64,000 nt of DNA from a bacterium (GCA_016703265.1 JADJCK010000007.1:62001-126000), one strand, 5' to 3'; shown: positions 27,215 to 35,215, counted from the stretch's first letter. Numbers and translations: made by a program. The notes: generated by a model from the letters alone, not told the origin.

Positions 27215-28087
27215 ATGCATCCTTTCCTGATCGTGAACCCGCGCTCCGGTCGCGGCCGCCATGGTCGTGACCACCTTGGCGCCGACCTCGAGCGCCTGCG
27301 CCGCGCCTTCGCCGTCCACGGCACTTCCGTCGAGGTGGCCGTCACCGAACGGCCGGGCCATGCCACCGAACTGGCGCGGAACGCGGGCGGCGACCCGGTG
27401 GTCGCCGTCGGCGGCGACGGCACCGTGCACGAGGTGCTGCAGGGCCTCGATCTCGGCGCGCAGAGGCTCGGCATCATCCCCGCCGGCAGCGGCGATGACT
27501 TCGCCTGGCAGCACGGTCTCGGCGGCGGCATCGAAGCGGCCGTGGCGCGCATTGCCGCCGGACGCGAGCGGCTGGTCGACGTGGGGCAGTGGGAGGCCGG
27601 CCGCTTCCACAACAACCTCGGGTTCGGCTTCGAGGCCGAGGTGAACCGCCTGAGCCACCGCGTACGCATCGTTCGCGGGCCGGCCCTCTACTTCGTGGCG
27701 CTGGCCCGCGCGCTGGCGACTCTCCGTACCTATGAACTGGATCTCACCTGGGACGACGGCGCATTCTCGGGCCGCCTGGCGACCGGGGCGCTGCTCAACG
27801 GCAGTCGCGTCGGCGGCGCCTTCCGCCTGTGCCCGGCTGCGCGCACCGATGACGGCGCGCTCGACCTGCTGACCGTCGGCGCGATGGGGCGCCTGGCCGT
27901 CATCACCGCGCTGGGTCCGGTGCTGCAGGGAAACGAGCCGCGCGATGGTCGCATTGCTCGCGCGCGCACGAGCCGGCTCAGCCTGCGCGCGCCGGTGCCG
28001 GTGCCGGTCTACATGGACGGCGAGTACTGCGGCGAACACGGCAGCCTTGAAGCACGGGTGCTTACAGGGGCGTTGCGGCTGTTGTGA
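27215..28087 (+). CDS. Diacylglycerol/sphingosine-kinase-like lipid kinase
   Basis: The 290-residue protein has the DAGK catalytic signature: FLIVNPRSGRGRHG at the N-terminus, VVAVGGDGTVHEVLQGL and IIPAGSGDDFAW. The C-terminal beta-sandwich includes FHNNLGFGFEAEVN and PVYMDGEYCGEHG. It should phosphorylate diacylglycerol or a related lipid in lipid recycling (YegS/DgkB/BmrU family). The canonical N(D/N)FA loop reads DDFA. It is convergent with the Ivy gene. Confidence 0.88.
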   Translation: MHPFLIVNPRSGRGRHGRDHLGADLERLRRAFAVHGTSVEVAVTERPGHATELARNAGGDPVVAVGGDGTVHEVLQGLDLGAQRLGIIPAGSGDDFAWQHGLGGGIEAAVARIAAGRERLVDVGQWEAGRFHNNLGFGFEAEVNRLSHRVRIVRGPALYFVALARALATLRTYELDLTWDDGAFSGRLATGALLNGSRVGGAFRLCPAARTDDGALDLLTVGAMGRLAVITALGPVLQGNEPRDGRIARARTSRLSLRAPVPVPVYMDGEYCGEHGSLEARVLTGALRLL

Positions 28088-28118
28088 GCTCCGGGGGGTG
28101 CCATTGTGCCCACCCAGT

Positions 28119-28604
28119 TCATTCGCGGAAGGCTTTCCACCAGAAGGTCTCCAGCGCCTGCGTTACGGCCGACGGCGGCATCCCGATCAGCGTCGTACTG
28201 CCGTCGCGAAAGACCAGCCCGTAGACCAGATCCTGTTGCGCCGAATAGAGCAGGACCAGGTTGTTCGCGGCGCAATCGTGGCTTTTGCAGGCGCTGGCGA
28301 GCACGTACGGCACGGCATCGACCAGGACGACCTGATTGAGCGCACTGGGACCGTCCAGATTCACCAGCCACGGTTCCGCTTCCAGGGGTTCGATGGCGCG
28401 GTCATAGGCTGCACTGGCCGCCGGGAACATGCGGATGCCGGCGGCGCTCAATTCAGGCAGCGCGTACGCCGGTTGAGCGGCCGCAGCGTCCCCTTCGGGG
28501 CAGGCGCCGGCGGGCGCGGCACCGACCGCGAGCCAGGCGGAAGCCGCCGCGAGCATGACCCCGCGCAGCGAGTTGCCGCAGCCGTTCCCTTTGCGGCGGA
28601 TCAC
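28119..28604 (-). CDS. ivy: Ivy-family lysozyme inhibitor
   Basis: GTG 28604 overlaps the upstream stop (GTGA). A signal peptide ends in AGA-C (VMLAAASAWLAVGAAPAGAC). The hallmark Ivy loop CKPHDC appears as CKSHDC in LASACKSHDCAANNLVLLYS, followed by LVYGLVFRDGSTTLIG. Ivy proteins bind c-type lysozymes with this loop and protect peptidoglycan in the periplasm. The 161-residue length fits the family. It is translationally coupled to a membrane protein gene. Confidence 0.85.
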   Translation of the reverse strand: MIRRKGNGCGNSLRGVMLAAASAWLAVGAAPAGACPEGDAAAAQPAYALPELSAAGIRMFPAASAAYDRAIEPLEAEPWLVNLDGPSALNQVVLVDAVPYVLASACKSHDCAANNLVLLYSAQQDLVYGLVFRDGSTTLIGMPPSAVTQALETFWWKAFRE

Positions 28605-29194
28605 GCCCTTGCCAGGCCCAGCACCCGGCTGACGTCGGTCAGCAATCCGTTGGCCGTGACTTCGGTCATGCCGCCGGCGAGCGTTGTCGAGCGGCCGCCC
28701 GATTCCGCGCACAGCATGTAGGCCACCGCCGAGGCGCGGGCCCGGTTCACGGCGCGGTCGTTCGCGGCGCCGGCCTGCATCGCCGAGTACATGGTGCCGG
28801 TGTCCACCGCCACGGCGCCGCCCTGGAAGTCGGGAACGCCGTTCCGCACGATCAGGCGATGCAGCTGGTCGCGGGTGATCGTGGCTCCATTGGGTGCCTC
28901 GATGCCGTCGGGCGAGACGACGAAGGTGCCGCCCGGCGACCGGATCCGGTCGACCTTGCCGGCGAACCACTTGTTGACCCACTTGCGCACGAACCAGCCG
29001 CCCGCCACCGCGAGGACGAGCCGCAGGAAGACGAGGAGCGACGGCGTGTGCGCCGGCGTGGAGCCGATAACGATGAGCGCGAAGATGACGGCGATGACGT
29101 TGGCGGCGCCCTTCGATTTCGGCGGCGCGGCCGGCGTCACGGTGAAGCGGACGCGACCGCCCTCGAGCGGCGCCTGCTGGTAGCTGCTGTCCAT
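28601..29194 (-). CDS. Hypothetical membrane protein
   Basis: The start chosen is ATG 29194 (MDSSYQQAPLEGGRVRFTVT) behind GGGGGAT; upstream in-frame ATGs lack a ribosome site. A short N-terminal strand region is followed by two hydrophobic segments (NVIAVIFALIVIGS and LLVFLRLVLAVAGGWFV). A beta-rich domain follows (GGTFVVSPDGIEAPNGATIT) that resembles bacterial PH-like domains. The 197-residue protein has no recognised family. It overlaps the Ivy gene, suggesting a shared envelope role. Confidence 0.6.
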   Translation of the reverse strand: MDSSYQQAPLEGGRVRFTVTPAAPPKSKGAANVIAVIFALIVIGSTPAHTPSLLVFLRLVLAVAGGWFVRKWVNKWFAGKVDRIRSPGGTFVVSPDGIEAPNGATITRDQLHRLIVRNGVPDFQGGAVAVDTGTMYSAMQAGAANDRAVNRARASAVAYMLCAESGGRSTTLAGGMTEVTANGLLTDVSRVLGLARA

Positions 29195-29337
29195 GGCAAT
29201 CCCCCCGCCGGATCCGGGGGCCAGGCCCTGACCTGTCCCGTCCGGCCTGGTCCGTGTCCGGAGTTCAGGCTCGAAACAGGATAGCATATCCCCTATGCAG
29301 AACAAGGTCCGAATGGGGGGGCGGAAGGGATCCGCCG

Positions 29338-29775
29338 TCAATCGTAAGCCCGACGCACCGCTTCATCGGCACGCGTCGCCGCCAGGTGCGCGTCCCAGCG
29401 CTGCTCCACCCAGGTGTTCAGGCTGCCGTGCAGCAGCCAGTATTTCTGGGGGATGGGATGGGTGCCGACGACCACGCGCAGGCCGAACTTCTTCGGGATC
29501 ATCTCGACGAAGTGGTCCAGGTGCGGGCACGGCGGGTAGCCGACGATGAAGCCGGTGGCCAGGTGGACCACCTCGGCGCCGTTGCGGACCATCTCGTCGG
29601 GAGCATCTTCGATGTTGCCGCCCGGGCAGCCACCGCACGTGGTGAAACCGACCAGTTGGACTTCCTGGTCTGCGTAGGCCGCGAAAGCCCCGGCGCGGTC
29701 GTGAAGGGCGCGCAGGCACTTGCCGCCGGCGCAGGTGTGGTAGCGATCACAGATGATGATGCCGATCTTCGTCAT
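29338..29775 (-). CDS. CGGC-domain protein
   Basis: ATG 29775 follows GGAGGAAGG. The 145 residues fit the CGGC domain (PF08821): IGIIICDRYHTCAGGKCLRA, LVGFTTCGGCPGGNIED and IVGYPPCPHLDHFVEMI. The conserved cysteines suggest a metal- or Fe-S-binding or redox role, but the family has no firm biochemical function. It is the last gene of the DUF134/NifX-like/hotdog operon, 59 bp after the hotdog gene. Confidence 0.85.
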   Translation of the reverse strand: MTKIGIIICDRYHTCAGGKCLRALHDRAGAFAAYADQEVQLVGFTTCGGCPGGNIEDAPDEMVRNGAEVVHLATGFIVGYPPCPHLDHFVEMIPKKFGLRVVVGTHPIPQKYWLLHGSLNTWVEQRWDAHLAATRADEAVRRAYD

Positions 29776-29834
29776 GGCCTTCCTCCGGTGGATCCCGCGT
29801 TCCTCCGTGCGGCGCCGCCCCGCGCGGCCGCCGG

Positions 29835-30308
29835 TCAGCCCGTTGTCGGGCGCTGCCGACTCCTGTCCATGAACTTCCCGGCCGCGCGCACCACGACGCG
29901 GCTGTCCTGACGGATCTCCGCCTGCAACACGAAAAGGTGCCCGCGCGCGCGCAGGCACCAGGCCGAGATCTCGACGGGGCGCGCTATCTGGACACCTTCC
30001 AGGTAGCGCACCGTCAGTTCGGCCGTGACGGCCGTGACCCCGCGTGCAAACAGGCAGTTGGTCATGGCGCCGTCGACCAGTGCGCAGATGATGCCGCCGT
30101 GCAGCAGGCCCGGGTAGCCCTCCAGCGCCGGGTTGCCCACAAATGGCGCCGTGACGCAGCCGTCGTCGGCTGTGCGGAACTGCAACTGCAGTCCGGAGAG
30201 GTTGCCGGCGCCGCACACCAGGCAGCCCGCATGTTCGGCGCGCTGGGTAGAACTGTGCAGCGCCGGATCCACTTCGCGTGCCGGAGGCGTGGATGGGGGT
30301 CGGCTCAC
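29835..30308 (-). CDS. Hotdog-fold thioesterase
   Basis: GTG 30308 overlaps the preceding stop by GTGA. The domain has GYPGLLHGGIICALVDGAMTN, the PaaI/YbgC-type HGG catalytic loop with Asp, and TVRYLEGVQIARPVEISAWC. The N-terminus adds a CLVCG motif (HAGCLVCGAGNLSGLQL), common in a Cys-containing subgroup. It probably hydrolyses a CoA thioester. Its place in a metal/redox operon is unexplained. Confidence 0.8.
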   Translation of the reverse strand: MSRPPSTPPAREVDPALHSSTQRAEHAGCLVCGAGNLSGLQLQFRTADDGCVTAPFVGNPALEGYPGLLHGGIICALVDGAMTNCLFARGVTAVTAELTVRYLEGVQIARPVEISAWCLRARGHLFVLQAEIRQDSRVVVRAAGKFMDRSRQRPTTG

Positions 30309-30727
30309 GAGTGCCCGCCGTGGCACTGGTGGCCGTGGCCGGGCGACCCGTCCTGTCCGGGCGATCCATGACCGTGGCCCGCGCAGGCCGCCGCCGCCGT
30401 CATCTCTGTCAGCGTCCCGCCGATGAAGGCCTCCAGCGCCCCCGCAATGGTGCCCTGGTCGGTCCGCCAGACGCGGACACCCGCGGCCTGCAGGCGCGAC
30501 AGGGCCCCGGCGCCGATGCCGCCGACGACCACGGCGCCGACATCCTGGCCGGCGATCGCCGCCAGCGGCTGGCAGCCGCCGTGGCCGTGATGCTGGTTGG
30601 CATTGACGATGACGCGGAAGGCGCGGCTCTCGCTGTCGATGATCGCGAAACAGGGCGCCGAACCGAAGTGTCCGCTGACGGGGCTGTCGAGCCCCTGGTC
30701 GGCGGCGATGGGGAAGCAGATGTTCAT
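30305..30727 (-). CDS. NifX/NifB-type FeMo-cofactor-binding domain protein with His-rich tail
   Basis: The 140-residue protein starts MNICFPIAADQGLDSPVSGH and has FGSAPCFAIID and VGAVVVGGIGAGALSRLQAAG, the dinitrogenase iron-molybdenum cofactor domain (PF02579). These proteins carry Fe/Mo or Fe-S metal clusters. The C-terminus is an unusual tail, AGHGHGSPGQDGSPGHGHQ then CHGGHS, that could chelate metal. No nitrogenase gene is present here, so a general metal-carrier role is more likely. It overlaps the DUF134 gene by ATGA. Confidence 0.88.
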   Translation of the reverse strand: MNICFPIAADQGLDSPVSGHFGSAPCFAIIDSESRAFRVIVNANQHHGHGGCQPLAAIAGQDVGAVVVGGIGAGALSRLQAAGVRVWRTDQGTIAGALEAFIGGTLTEMTAAAACAGHGHGSPGQDGSPGHGHQCHGGHS

Positions 30728-31080
30728 GGTTCCAGCCTTTCGATGCCGCAGCGGTGGCCGCAGCGGTGGCGGCGTGGGCCGCCGGGTGTTCCGGTGACAA
30801 CGGGACCGCCCTCGATCAGCAGGGCGCGGCCGTGCGTGAGCGCGTCGGCCGTCTTCCGTCGTGCCGATTCGAGGATACGCCCGAAAGTCGCCCTCGAGAC
30901 CCCCATGGAAGCGGCCGCATCGGCCTGGTACAGGCCTTCGAGGTCGGCCAGGCGCAGGGCTTCGAACTCGTCAAGCGTCATGGTGATCTGCTCGAGGTCG
31001 CGGGTCGGGATGCCCGCCGGCTTGAACACGGCGACAAGCGGCTTCCCGGCGATACGGCGGCAGCAGGGGGGTCTTGGCAA
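30724..31080 (-). CDS. DUF134 (UPF0251) DNA-binding regulator
   Basis: The 118-residue protein begins MPRPPCCRRI. It has a sigma-70 region 4-like helix-turn-helix, LDEFEALRLADLEGLYQADA then ASMGVSRATFGRILESARRK. The C-terminus has HRCGHRCG. DUF134 genes commonly sit beside NifX-like genes. A palindrome within the promoter 24 bp upstream is the natural candidate for its own operator. A metal or redox signal through the Cys/His clusters is inference. Confidence 0.85.
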   Translation of the reverse strand: MPRPPCCRRIAGKPLVAVFKPAGIPTRDLEQITMTLDEFEALRLADLEGLYQADAAASMGVSRATFGRILESARRKTADALTHGRALLIEGGPVVTGTPGGPRRHRCGHRCGIERLEP

Positions 31081-31097
31081 GGCGTCACCTCGTTCCC

Positions 31098-31126
31098 AAT
31101 TATGAGCATATGCTCGAAATTGTCAA
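31098..31126 (-). promoter_or_regulatory. Promoter with palindromic operator in the spacer
   Basis: On the minus strand TTGACA (31126-31121) and ATAATT (31103-31098) are 17 bp apart. The spacer contains the perfect 12-bp palindrome GAGCATATGCTC (31104-31115). The DUF134 gene starts 18 bp downstream of the -10 element. A regulator bound there would cover the space between the two promoter elements. Confidence 0.75.
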
Positions 31127-31212
31127 GGCCGCCGGCGGCCGTGGCGGAACCCGTTCGCGGGTGCGATCTTCCCCCGGTCGGCGTCGGTGCCGGCGCCGCC
31201 CGGGGAGCCTTC

Positions 31213-32148
31213 GTGCCTGTCACCATCCTCATCTTCATCGACGGCCTCGGCTGGGGGCCCTGCGATCCGGCCACGAATCCGCAGCACGCGTACGGGGGCG
31301 AGGTCTTCCGCTTCGGCGAGGCGGCGGCCGCCCTCGCGGCGCCGGTCCCTGCCTTCGGCGGCGGCTGGGCGCGCGCGATCGATGCCGTGCTCGGCGTGCC
31401 CGGCATTCCGCAGAGCGCCACGGGGCAGACCACGCTCTTGTCGGGTGTGAACAGCCAGGCCGCCATCGGCCAGCATCTCACGGGATTTCCGAACGAGGCG
31501 CTGCGGGCGATCCTGCTCGAGCATTCGGTGCTGCGTTCGCTGGCGCGACGCGGCGTTCCGGCGCGCTTCCTCAACGCGTTCCGCCCGCGTTTCTGGGAAC
31601 TGTCGCGAGAGAAGCAGCTGACCCTGTCGGCCACGACAGTGGCCAACCTGGCGGCCGACCTGCCGTTCTTCACGCTGGACGACGTGGCGGCGGGCCGCTC
31701 CATCTACCAGGACTTCACCAACGCCGAGTTGATCGCACGCGGCTTCGATGTGCCGCCGGGCACGGCAGCGGGTGCGGGACGCGTGCTGGCCAGGGCGGCG
31801 CGCGAAGGCGGCGGGTTCACGCTCTACGAGTATTTCCTCAGCGACAAGGCGGGACACACCGGCGACGCGGCGGTCATCGCCGGCGAACTGGCGAAGCTCG
31901 ATGCCTTCGTGCGTGCGGTGCTCGACGAGCTGGGCGACGACTTGTCGCCAGGCACGGCACAAGGCACCGCGCAGGTGCTGCTGACCAGCGACCACGGCAA
32001 CCTGGAGGACGCGACCACGCGCCGGCATACGACAAACCCGGTGCCGCTCCTGGTGTGGGGCAGCGGCGCGAGGGAGACGGCAGCGGCGGTGAGCCGGCTG
32101 GATGAAGTGGCGCCCGCGATCGTCGCGCGCCATGTCGGGGAGTACTGA
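31213..32148 (+). CDS. Metalloenzyme of the alkaline-phosphatase/phosphoglycerate-mutase superfamily
   Basis: GTG 31213 follows GGAG. VTILIFIDGLGWG gives the first metal Asp. SATGQTTLLSGVN carries the likely Ser/Thr nucleophile, and LTSDHGNLED gives the distal metal ligands. This is the plan of iPGM/phosphopentomutase-like metalloenzymes, and at 311 residues it is shorter than iPGM. The substrate is unknown, with a phosphomonoester most likely. It is divergent from the DUF134 operon and convergent with the YgfZ gene. Confidence 0.78.
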   Translation: MPVTILIFIDGLGWGPCDPATNPQHAYGGEVFRFGEAAAALAAPVPAFGGGWARAIDAVLGVPGIPQSATGQTTLLSGVNSQAAIGQHLTGFPNEALRAILLEHSVLRSLARRGVPARFLNAFRPRFWELSREKQLTLSATTVANLAADLPFFTLDDVAAGRSIYQDFTNAELIARGFDVPPGTAAGAGRVLARAAREGGGFTLYEYFLSDKAGHTGDAAVIAGELAKLDAFVRAVLDELGDDLSPGTAQGTAQVLLTSDHGNLEDATTRRHTTNPVPLLVWGSGARETAAAVSRLDEVAPAIVARHVGEY

Positions 32149-32157
32149 CGAGGGAGT

Positions 32158-33894
32158 TCAGCGCGCGGCGTCGAGCAGCAGCAGGCGGTGCTCCATCTCG
32201 CGCAGCGGCTGCAGGTCGCCCTTGCGGCTGGCCACAGTGACACCGTCGCGGTACGTCGCGGCGGCCTCCTCGGCGCGGCCCAGGAGCTCCAGGACGCGGC
32301 CGTGCGAGAGGTAGAGCGCGCTGTTGTCGGGCTGCGCGGCGCGCGCGCGACCGAGCAGCGGCTCGGCTTCGGCGTGGCGTTCAAGTGTCGCCAGTGCGTT
32401 GCCGGCGCCCAGCAGCGCCAGCGGGTCTTCCGGATCCAGTTCGAGCACCTCGGCGAACATCGACAGCTTGCGGGCGGCATCGCCGCGGCGCGCCACGGCT
32501 TCGGCAGCGGCCCGTTCGGTCGCCTCGCGCTGGTCGTCGATGCCGGCGAAGCGCTTGAGCGTGGCCAGTTCGCGCTGTCGTTCGGCTTCCTGCCGGTCAC
32601 CGAGCTTCATGTAGAACAGCGACAGGTTGGTGTGGACCATCGGCTCGTCCGGGGCCAGTTCCTCGAGCTGCTTGAAGATGTCGATGGCCTCGTGGAAACG
32701 CCCCGACCGGCCCAGGATCACGCCGAGGGCCTCGGCGGCCTCGCCCAGCGAGGGGTCGGCGCGCAGCGCCTGCTGCAGCAGCCCGATGGCGCCGTCGTCG
32801 TCGCCGCGGCTGAACAGGTACACCGCCCGCTCGTGCAGCCGGCGCGCGAGCTCGCCGCCGCCGGCTGCCGCGTGCAGGGGCGAGAGGCGGACCTGCACCG
32901 TCGCGTTCGCGCCGCCGGCCAGGCGAATCGCCAGCTCCCGCCCGGGAGTGCGATGCGCGCGGTCGAGGAAGGCCAGGGCCACCGGCGCCTGCCAGATGGC
33001 CGACCAGCCGGCCGAGGCCCAGGTGCCGATCGCCTTTCCGTCTTCCGTGTGCACGGGTACACCCGGAGCGTCGACCGCCGGCGCCTGTTCGGTCCCGGCA
33101 TCCTCGAACAACAGCACGCGCACCGCTTCCGGCACCGAGCCGTAGGTGCGCACGCGCGCCACGACTTCCTGTCCCAGGTAGCAGCCCTTGGTCAGGCTGA
33201 CCACGCTCTGCTCCAGCCCCGTCTGCGCCAGGCCGCGACGTCCGGGCAGGTAGTCGACACCGTGCTGCAGGCGCCCGGCCTCCAGGCAGAGCCAGCGCCA
33301 GGCTTCGACTCCGGCTGCATCGGCCGGCCAGTCGACCAGGCCGCCTTCGAGGGCAACCCGCGCCACGGCCGGCCCGAGCGCGGGCATGGCGCCGCGTCGC
33401 TGCAGCACCAGGCTGCCGGGATCACCCGTGAGGGGCAGTTCGGCGGTCCAGGTTTCTGCCGGCGCGGAGGGACCCCCGGTCAGTGCGCGCAGGCAGTCCG
33501 GGGCGGCGGGGCCCAGCAGCAGCCAACCGTCGAAGTCGGTCGAGACGTCGTCGATGAACACGTCCTCAGTCACGACGTGGGCGCGGAGGTCGTCGGCGAG
33601 CGCCGCCGCCGCGTTGCGGTCGACGACGAGCATGTAGGCGGCAAACGGCTGGCCGCGATCGGGCAGGCGCACCAGCGTGAACTCGGCGAGCAGCGCGCCG
33701 GCACGGTTGAGCCGCGCCGAAGGCTGGCCGCGGCCGGGTGCCAGGGCCAGTACGTCGCTCGTCACCTGGGCCTGGAGGAAACTGCCGGCGTCGGGCCCCG
33801 CTGCGAGCAGGGCCGACAGTCCCGGAACGCCGTCCCAGCGGCTGAACAGCCCGCGCTCGCGCGCGAGCCGGCACAAGCCGCCGGCGGTGTTCAT
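32158..33894 (-). CDS. YgfZ-type Fe-S cluster assembly/repair protein fused to TPR repeats
   Basis: Residues 1-310 are a folate-dependent YgfZ/GcvT-like domain with the signature SLTKGCYLGQEVVARVRTYG (canonical KGCYxGQE). Residues about 345-578 are TPR-like helices (GELARRLHERAVYLFSRGDD, EAIDIFKQLEELAPDEPMVH). E. coli YgfZ is a single domain of about 326 residues, so the C-terminal TPR half is an addition that may dock partners. The gene overlaps the A-type carrier gene by ATGA, matching the known functional link between YgfZ and Fe-S delivery. Confidence 0.85.
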   Translation of the reverse strand: MNTAGGLCRLARERGLFSRWDGVPGLSALLAAGPDAGSFLQAQVTSDVLALAPGRGQPSARLNRAGALLAEFTLVRLPDRGQPFAAYMLVVDRNAAAALADDLRAHVVTEDVFIDDVSTDFDGWLLLGPAAPDCLRALTGGPSAPAETWTAELPLTGDPGSLVLQRRGAMPALGPAVARVALEGGLVDWPADAAGVEAWRWLCLEAGRLQHGVDYLPGRRGLAQTGLEQSVVSLTKGCYLGQEVVARVRTYGSVPEAVRVLLFEDAGTEQAPAVDAPGVPVHTEDGKAIGTWASAGWSAIWQAPVALAFLDRAHRTPGRELAIRLAGGANATVQVRLSPLHAAAGGGELARRLHERAVYLFSRGDDDGAIGLLQQALRADPSLGEAAEALGVILGRSGRFHEAIDIFKQLEELAPDEPMVHTNLSLFYMKLGDRQEAERQRELATLKRFAGIDDQREATERAAAEAVARRGDAARKLSMFAEVLELDPEDPLALLGAGNALATLERHAEAEPLLGRARAAQPDNSALYLSHGRVLELLGRAEEAAATYRDGVTVASRKGDLQPLREMEHRLLLLDAAR

Positions 33895-34565
33895 ACCGCG
33901 AAGCTCTCGCCGCAGCCGCAGGTGTTGGTCGCGTTGGGATTGCGGAACTGGAAGCCGCGACCGGTGAGTCCGGGCTGGTGGTCGACCGTGATGCCGCGCA
34001 GGTAGATGGCGCTCTTGCGATCGAGATAGACCTCGAAGCCCTCGTGGGCGACGACGATGTCGCCATCACGCCGTCCGTCGAACTCCACCTTGTAGGTCAG
34101 GCCCGAGCAGCCGCCACCGGCCACGCCCAGGCGCAGGCCACGTCCGTCGATGCCCTCGGCGGCCAGCAGGCGCCGCACTTCGGCTGCGGCAGCCGGCGTG
34201 AGGGACACGACTTCGTCGATGGTGTCCGTCGAGGCGGCCGGCTCTGCGCTCACCGGCGCCGGTTCCGCAGCCGGGCCGCGGGCGCTTCCGCCGCGCACGA
34301 GTTCGCCCAGCGGGCGCACCGGCCCGAGCTCACCCGCCGGCAGCACCAGCATGTCGTGCTTCTTCCAGACGCCGAAGCGCGCGGCGCGCTGCAGGTAATC
34401 GTCGATGCTGCGGCCATCGTGGCCGTCGACATGGACGTCGGCGTCGTGGAGCACCAGGCGCTCTTCATCCAGTACGTCGCAGCGCCCCACGTAGACCGTG
34501 TCGCCGGCCTGCGCATAGACGGTGATGCCGTGCAGCTCACCCTTGTCGTTGTGGAATGTTCCCAT
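33891..34565 (-). CDS. A-type Fe-S carrier (IscA/ErpA-like) with an extra N-terminal domain
   Basis: Residues about 118-224 are an HesB/IscA domain: VSLTPAAAAEVRRLLAAEG, LGVAGGGCSGLTYKVEF and TNTCGCGESFAV, with the three cluster cysteines. Residues 1-95 form a separate domain (MGTFHNDKGELHGITVYAQA, GRCDVLDEERLVLHDADVHV, RFGVWKKHDMLVLPAGE) of unknown role, joined by a Pro/Ala-rich linker. The combined 224 residues are twice the usual A-type carrier. It lies between a bacilliredoxin and a YgfZ gene, so Fe-S delivery under oxidative stress is the likely theme. Confidence 0.88.
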   Translation of the reverse strand: MGTFHNDKGELHGITVYAQAGDTVYVGRCDVLDEERLVLHDADVHVDGHDGRSIDDYLQRAARFGVWKKHDMLVLPAGELGPVRPLGELVRGGSARGPAAEPAPVSAEPAASTDTIDEVVSLTPAAAAEVRRLLAAEGIDGRGLRLGVAGGGCSGLTYKVEFDGRRDGDIVVAHEGFEVYLDRKSAIYLRGITVDHQPGLTGRGFQFRNPNATNTCGCGESFAV

Positions 34566-34583
34566 GTGTCCTCCTTGCGGCGG

Positions 34584-35000
34584 TCAGCAGTAGTCGGCAA
34601 AGGCGTCGGACAGTTCGCCCGCGACCGTCTCGGCAGCCTGTCCCTCGATCAGGTGCCGCGGAACGAAGTGCACGAGCACACCGTCCTTCAGCAGGGCGAT
34701 CGACGGGCTGCTCGGCGGAATGTCGCCGATCAACTGGCGCGCACGCGCCGTCGCCTCGAGGTCCTGCCCGGCAAACACCGTGGCCACGCGGTCGGGCCGC
34801 TTGTTGTTGTTCATGGCGAGCTTCACCGCGGGGCGCGCACTGCCGGCGGCGCAGCCGCAGACCGAGTTGACCAGCAGCAGGGCCGATCCCTGCTTCTGGG
34901 CGAACCAGGCGTCGACCTCGGCGGGCGTGCACAGCTCCTGCACGCCGGCGCTCGTCAGTTCGGCCCTCATGGGGGCCACCAGCTGCTCGGGGTAAGGCAT
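34584..35000 (-). CDS. BrxA/BrxB-family bacilliredoxin-like protein
   Basis: ATG 35000 (MPYPEQLVAPMRAELTSAGV) follows AAGGAG. The thioredoxin-fold protein has the family CGC active site in LLLVNSVCGCAAGSARPAV, DLEATARARQLIGDIPPSSP at the cis-Pro loop, and the usual C-terminal ADYC. Bacilliredoxins remove bacillithiol from proteins in Firmicutes; in other phyla the thiol partner is not established. It is the first gene of the Fe-S cassette. Confidence 0.88.
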   Translation of the reverse strand: MPYPEQLVAPMRAELTSAGVQELCTPAEVDAWFAQKQGSALLLVNSVCGCAAGSARPAVKLAMNNNKRPDRVATVFAGQDLEATARARQLIGDIPPSSPSIALLKDGVLVHFVPRHLIEGQAAETVAGELSDAFADYC

Positions 35001-35093
35001 GATCCTGCATCTCCTTCGGCGCGCCCTGCGGCCGGGCTGCGGCATTGTCCAGGTCGGCGGCCTTTCGACCGCGCGGTTTCATATCCCATGCTC

Positions 35094-35129
35094 TGACAAT
35101 GATATAGAAATGATTACACTAATTGTCAA
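35094..35129 (-). promoter_or_regulatory. Promoter and inverted repeat of the Fe-S/bacilliredoxin cassette
   Basis: On the minus strand TTGACA (35129-35124) and TATATC (35106-35101) are 17 bp apart, about 100 bp before ATG 35000. The promoter is bracketed by the perfect inverted repeat TGACAAT (35094-35100) and ATTGTCA (35122-35128). The region is AT-rich (gatatagaaatgattacact) and shows Fur-like ATGATA/ATGATT half-sites. This would suit an iron- or Fe-S-responsive regulator, but none is identified. Confidence 0.6.
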
Positions 35130-35215
35130 GTTTAATGACCGGGCTGCCGGTCGGCACAGGTTGGGGTAGATTGACGCCTGTCATCCGCCGGATCTTCCGC
35201 AAGCCGAGGTACCCC

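Noticed and set aside
30305..31080. Nitrogen-fixation locus suggested by the NifX-like protein
   Set aside because: No nifHDK, nifB or nifEN is present; this domain is widespread in non-fixing bacteria next to DUF134 genes.
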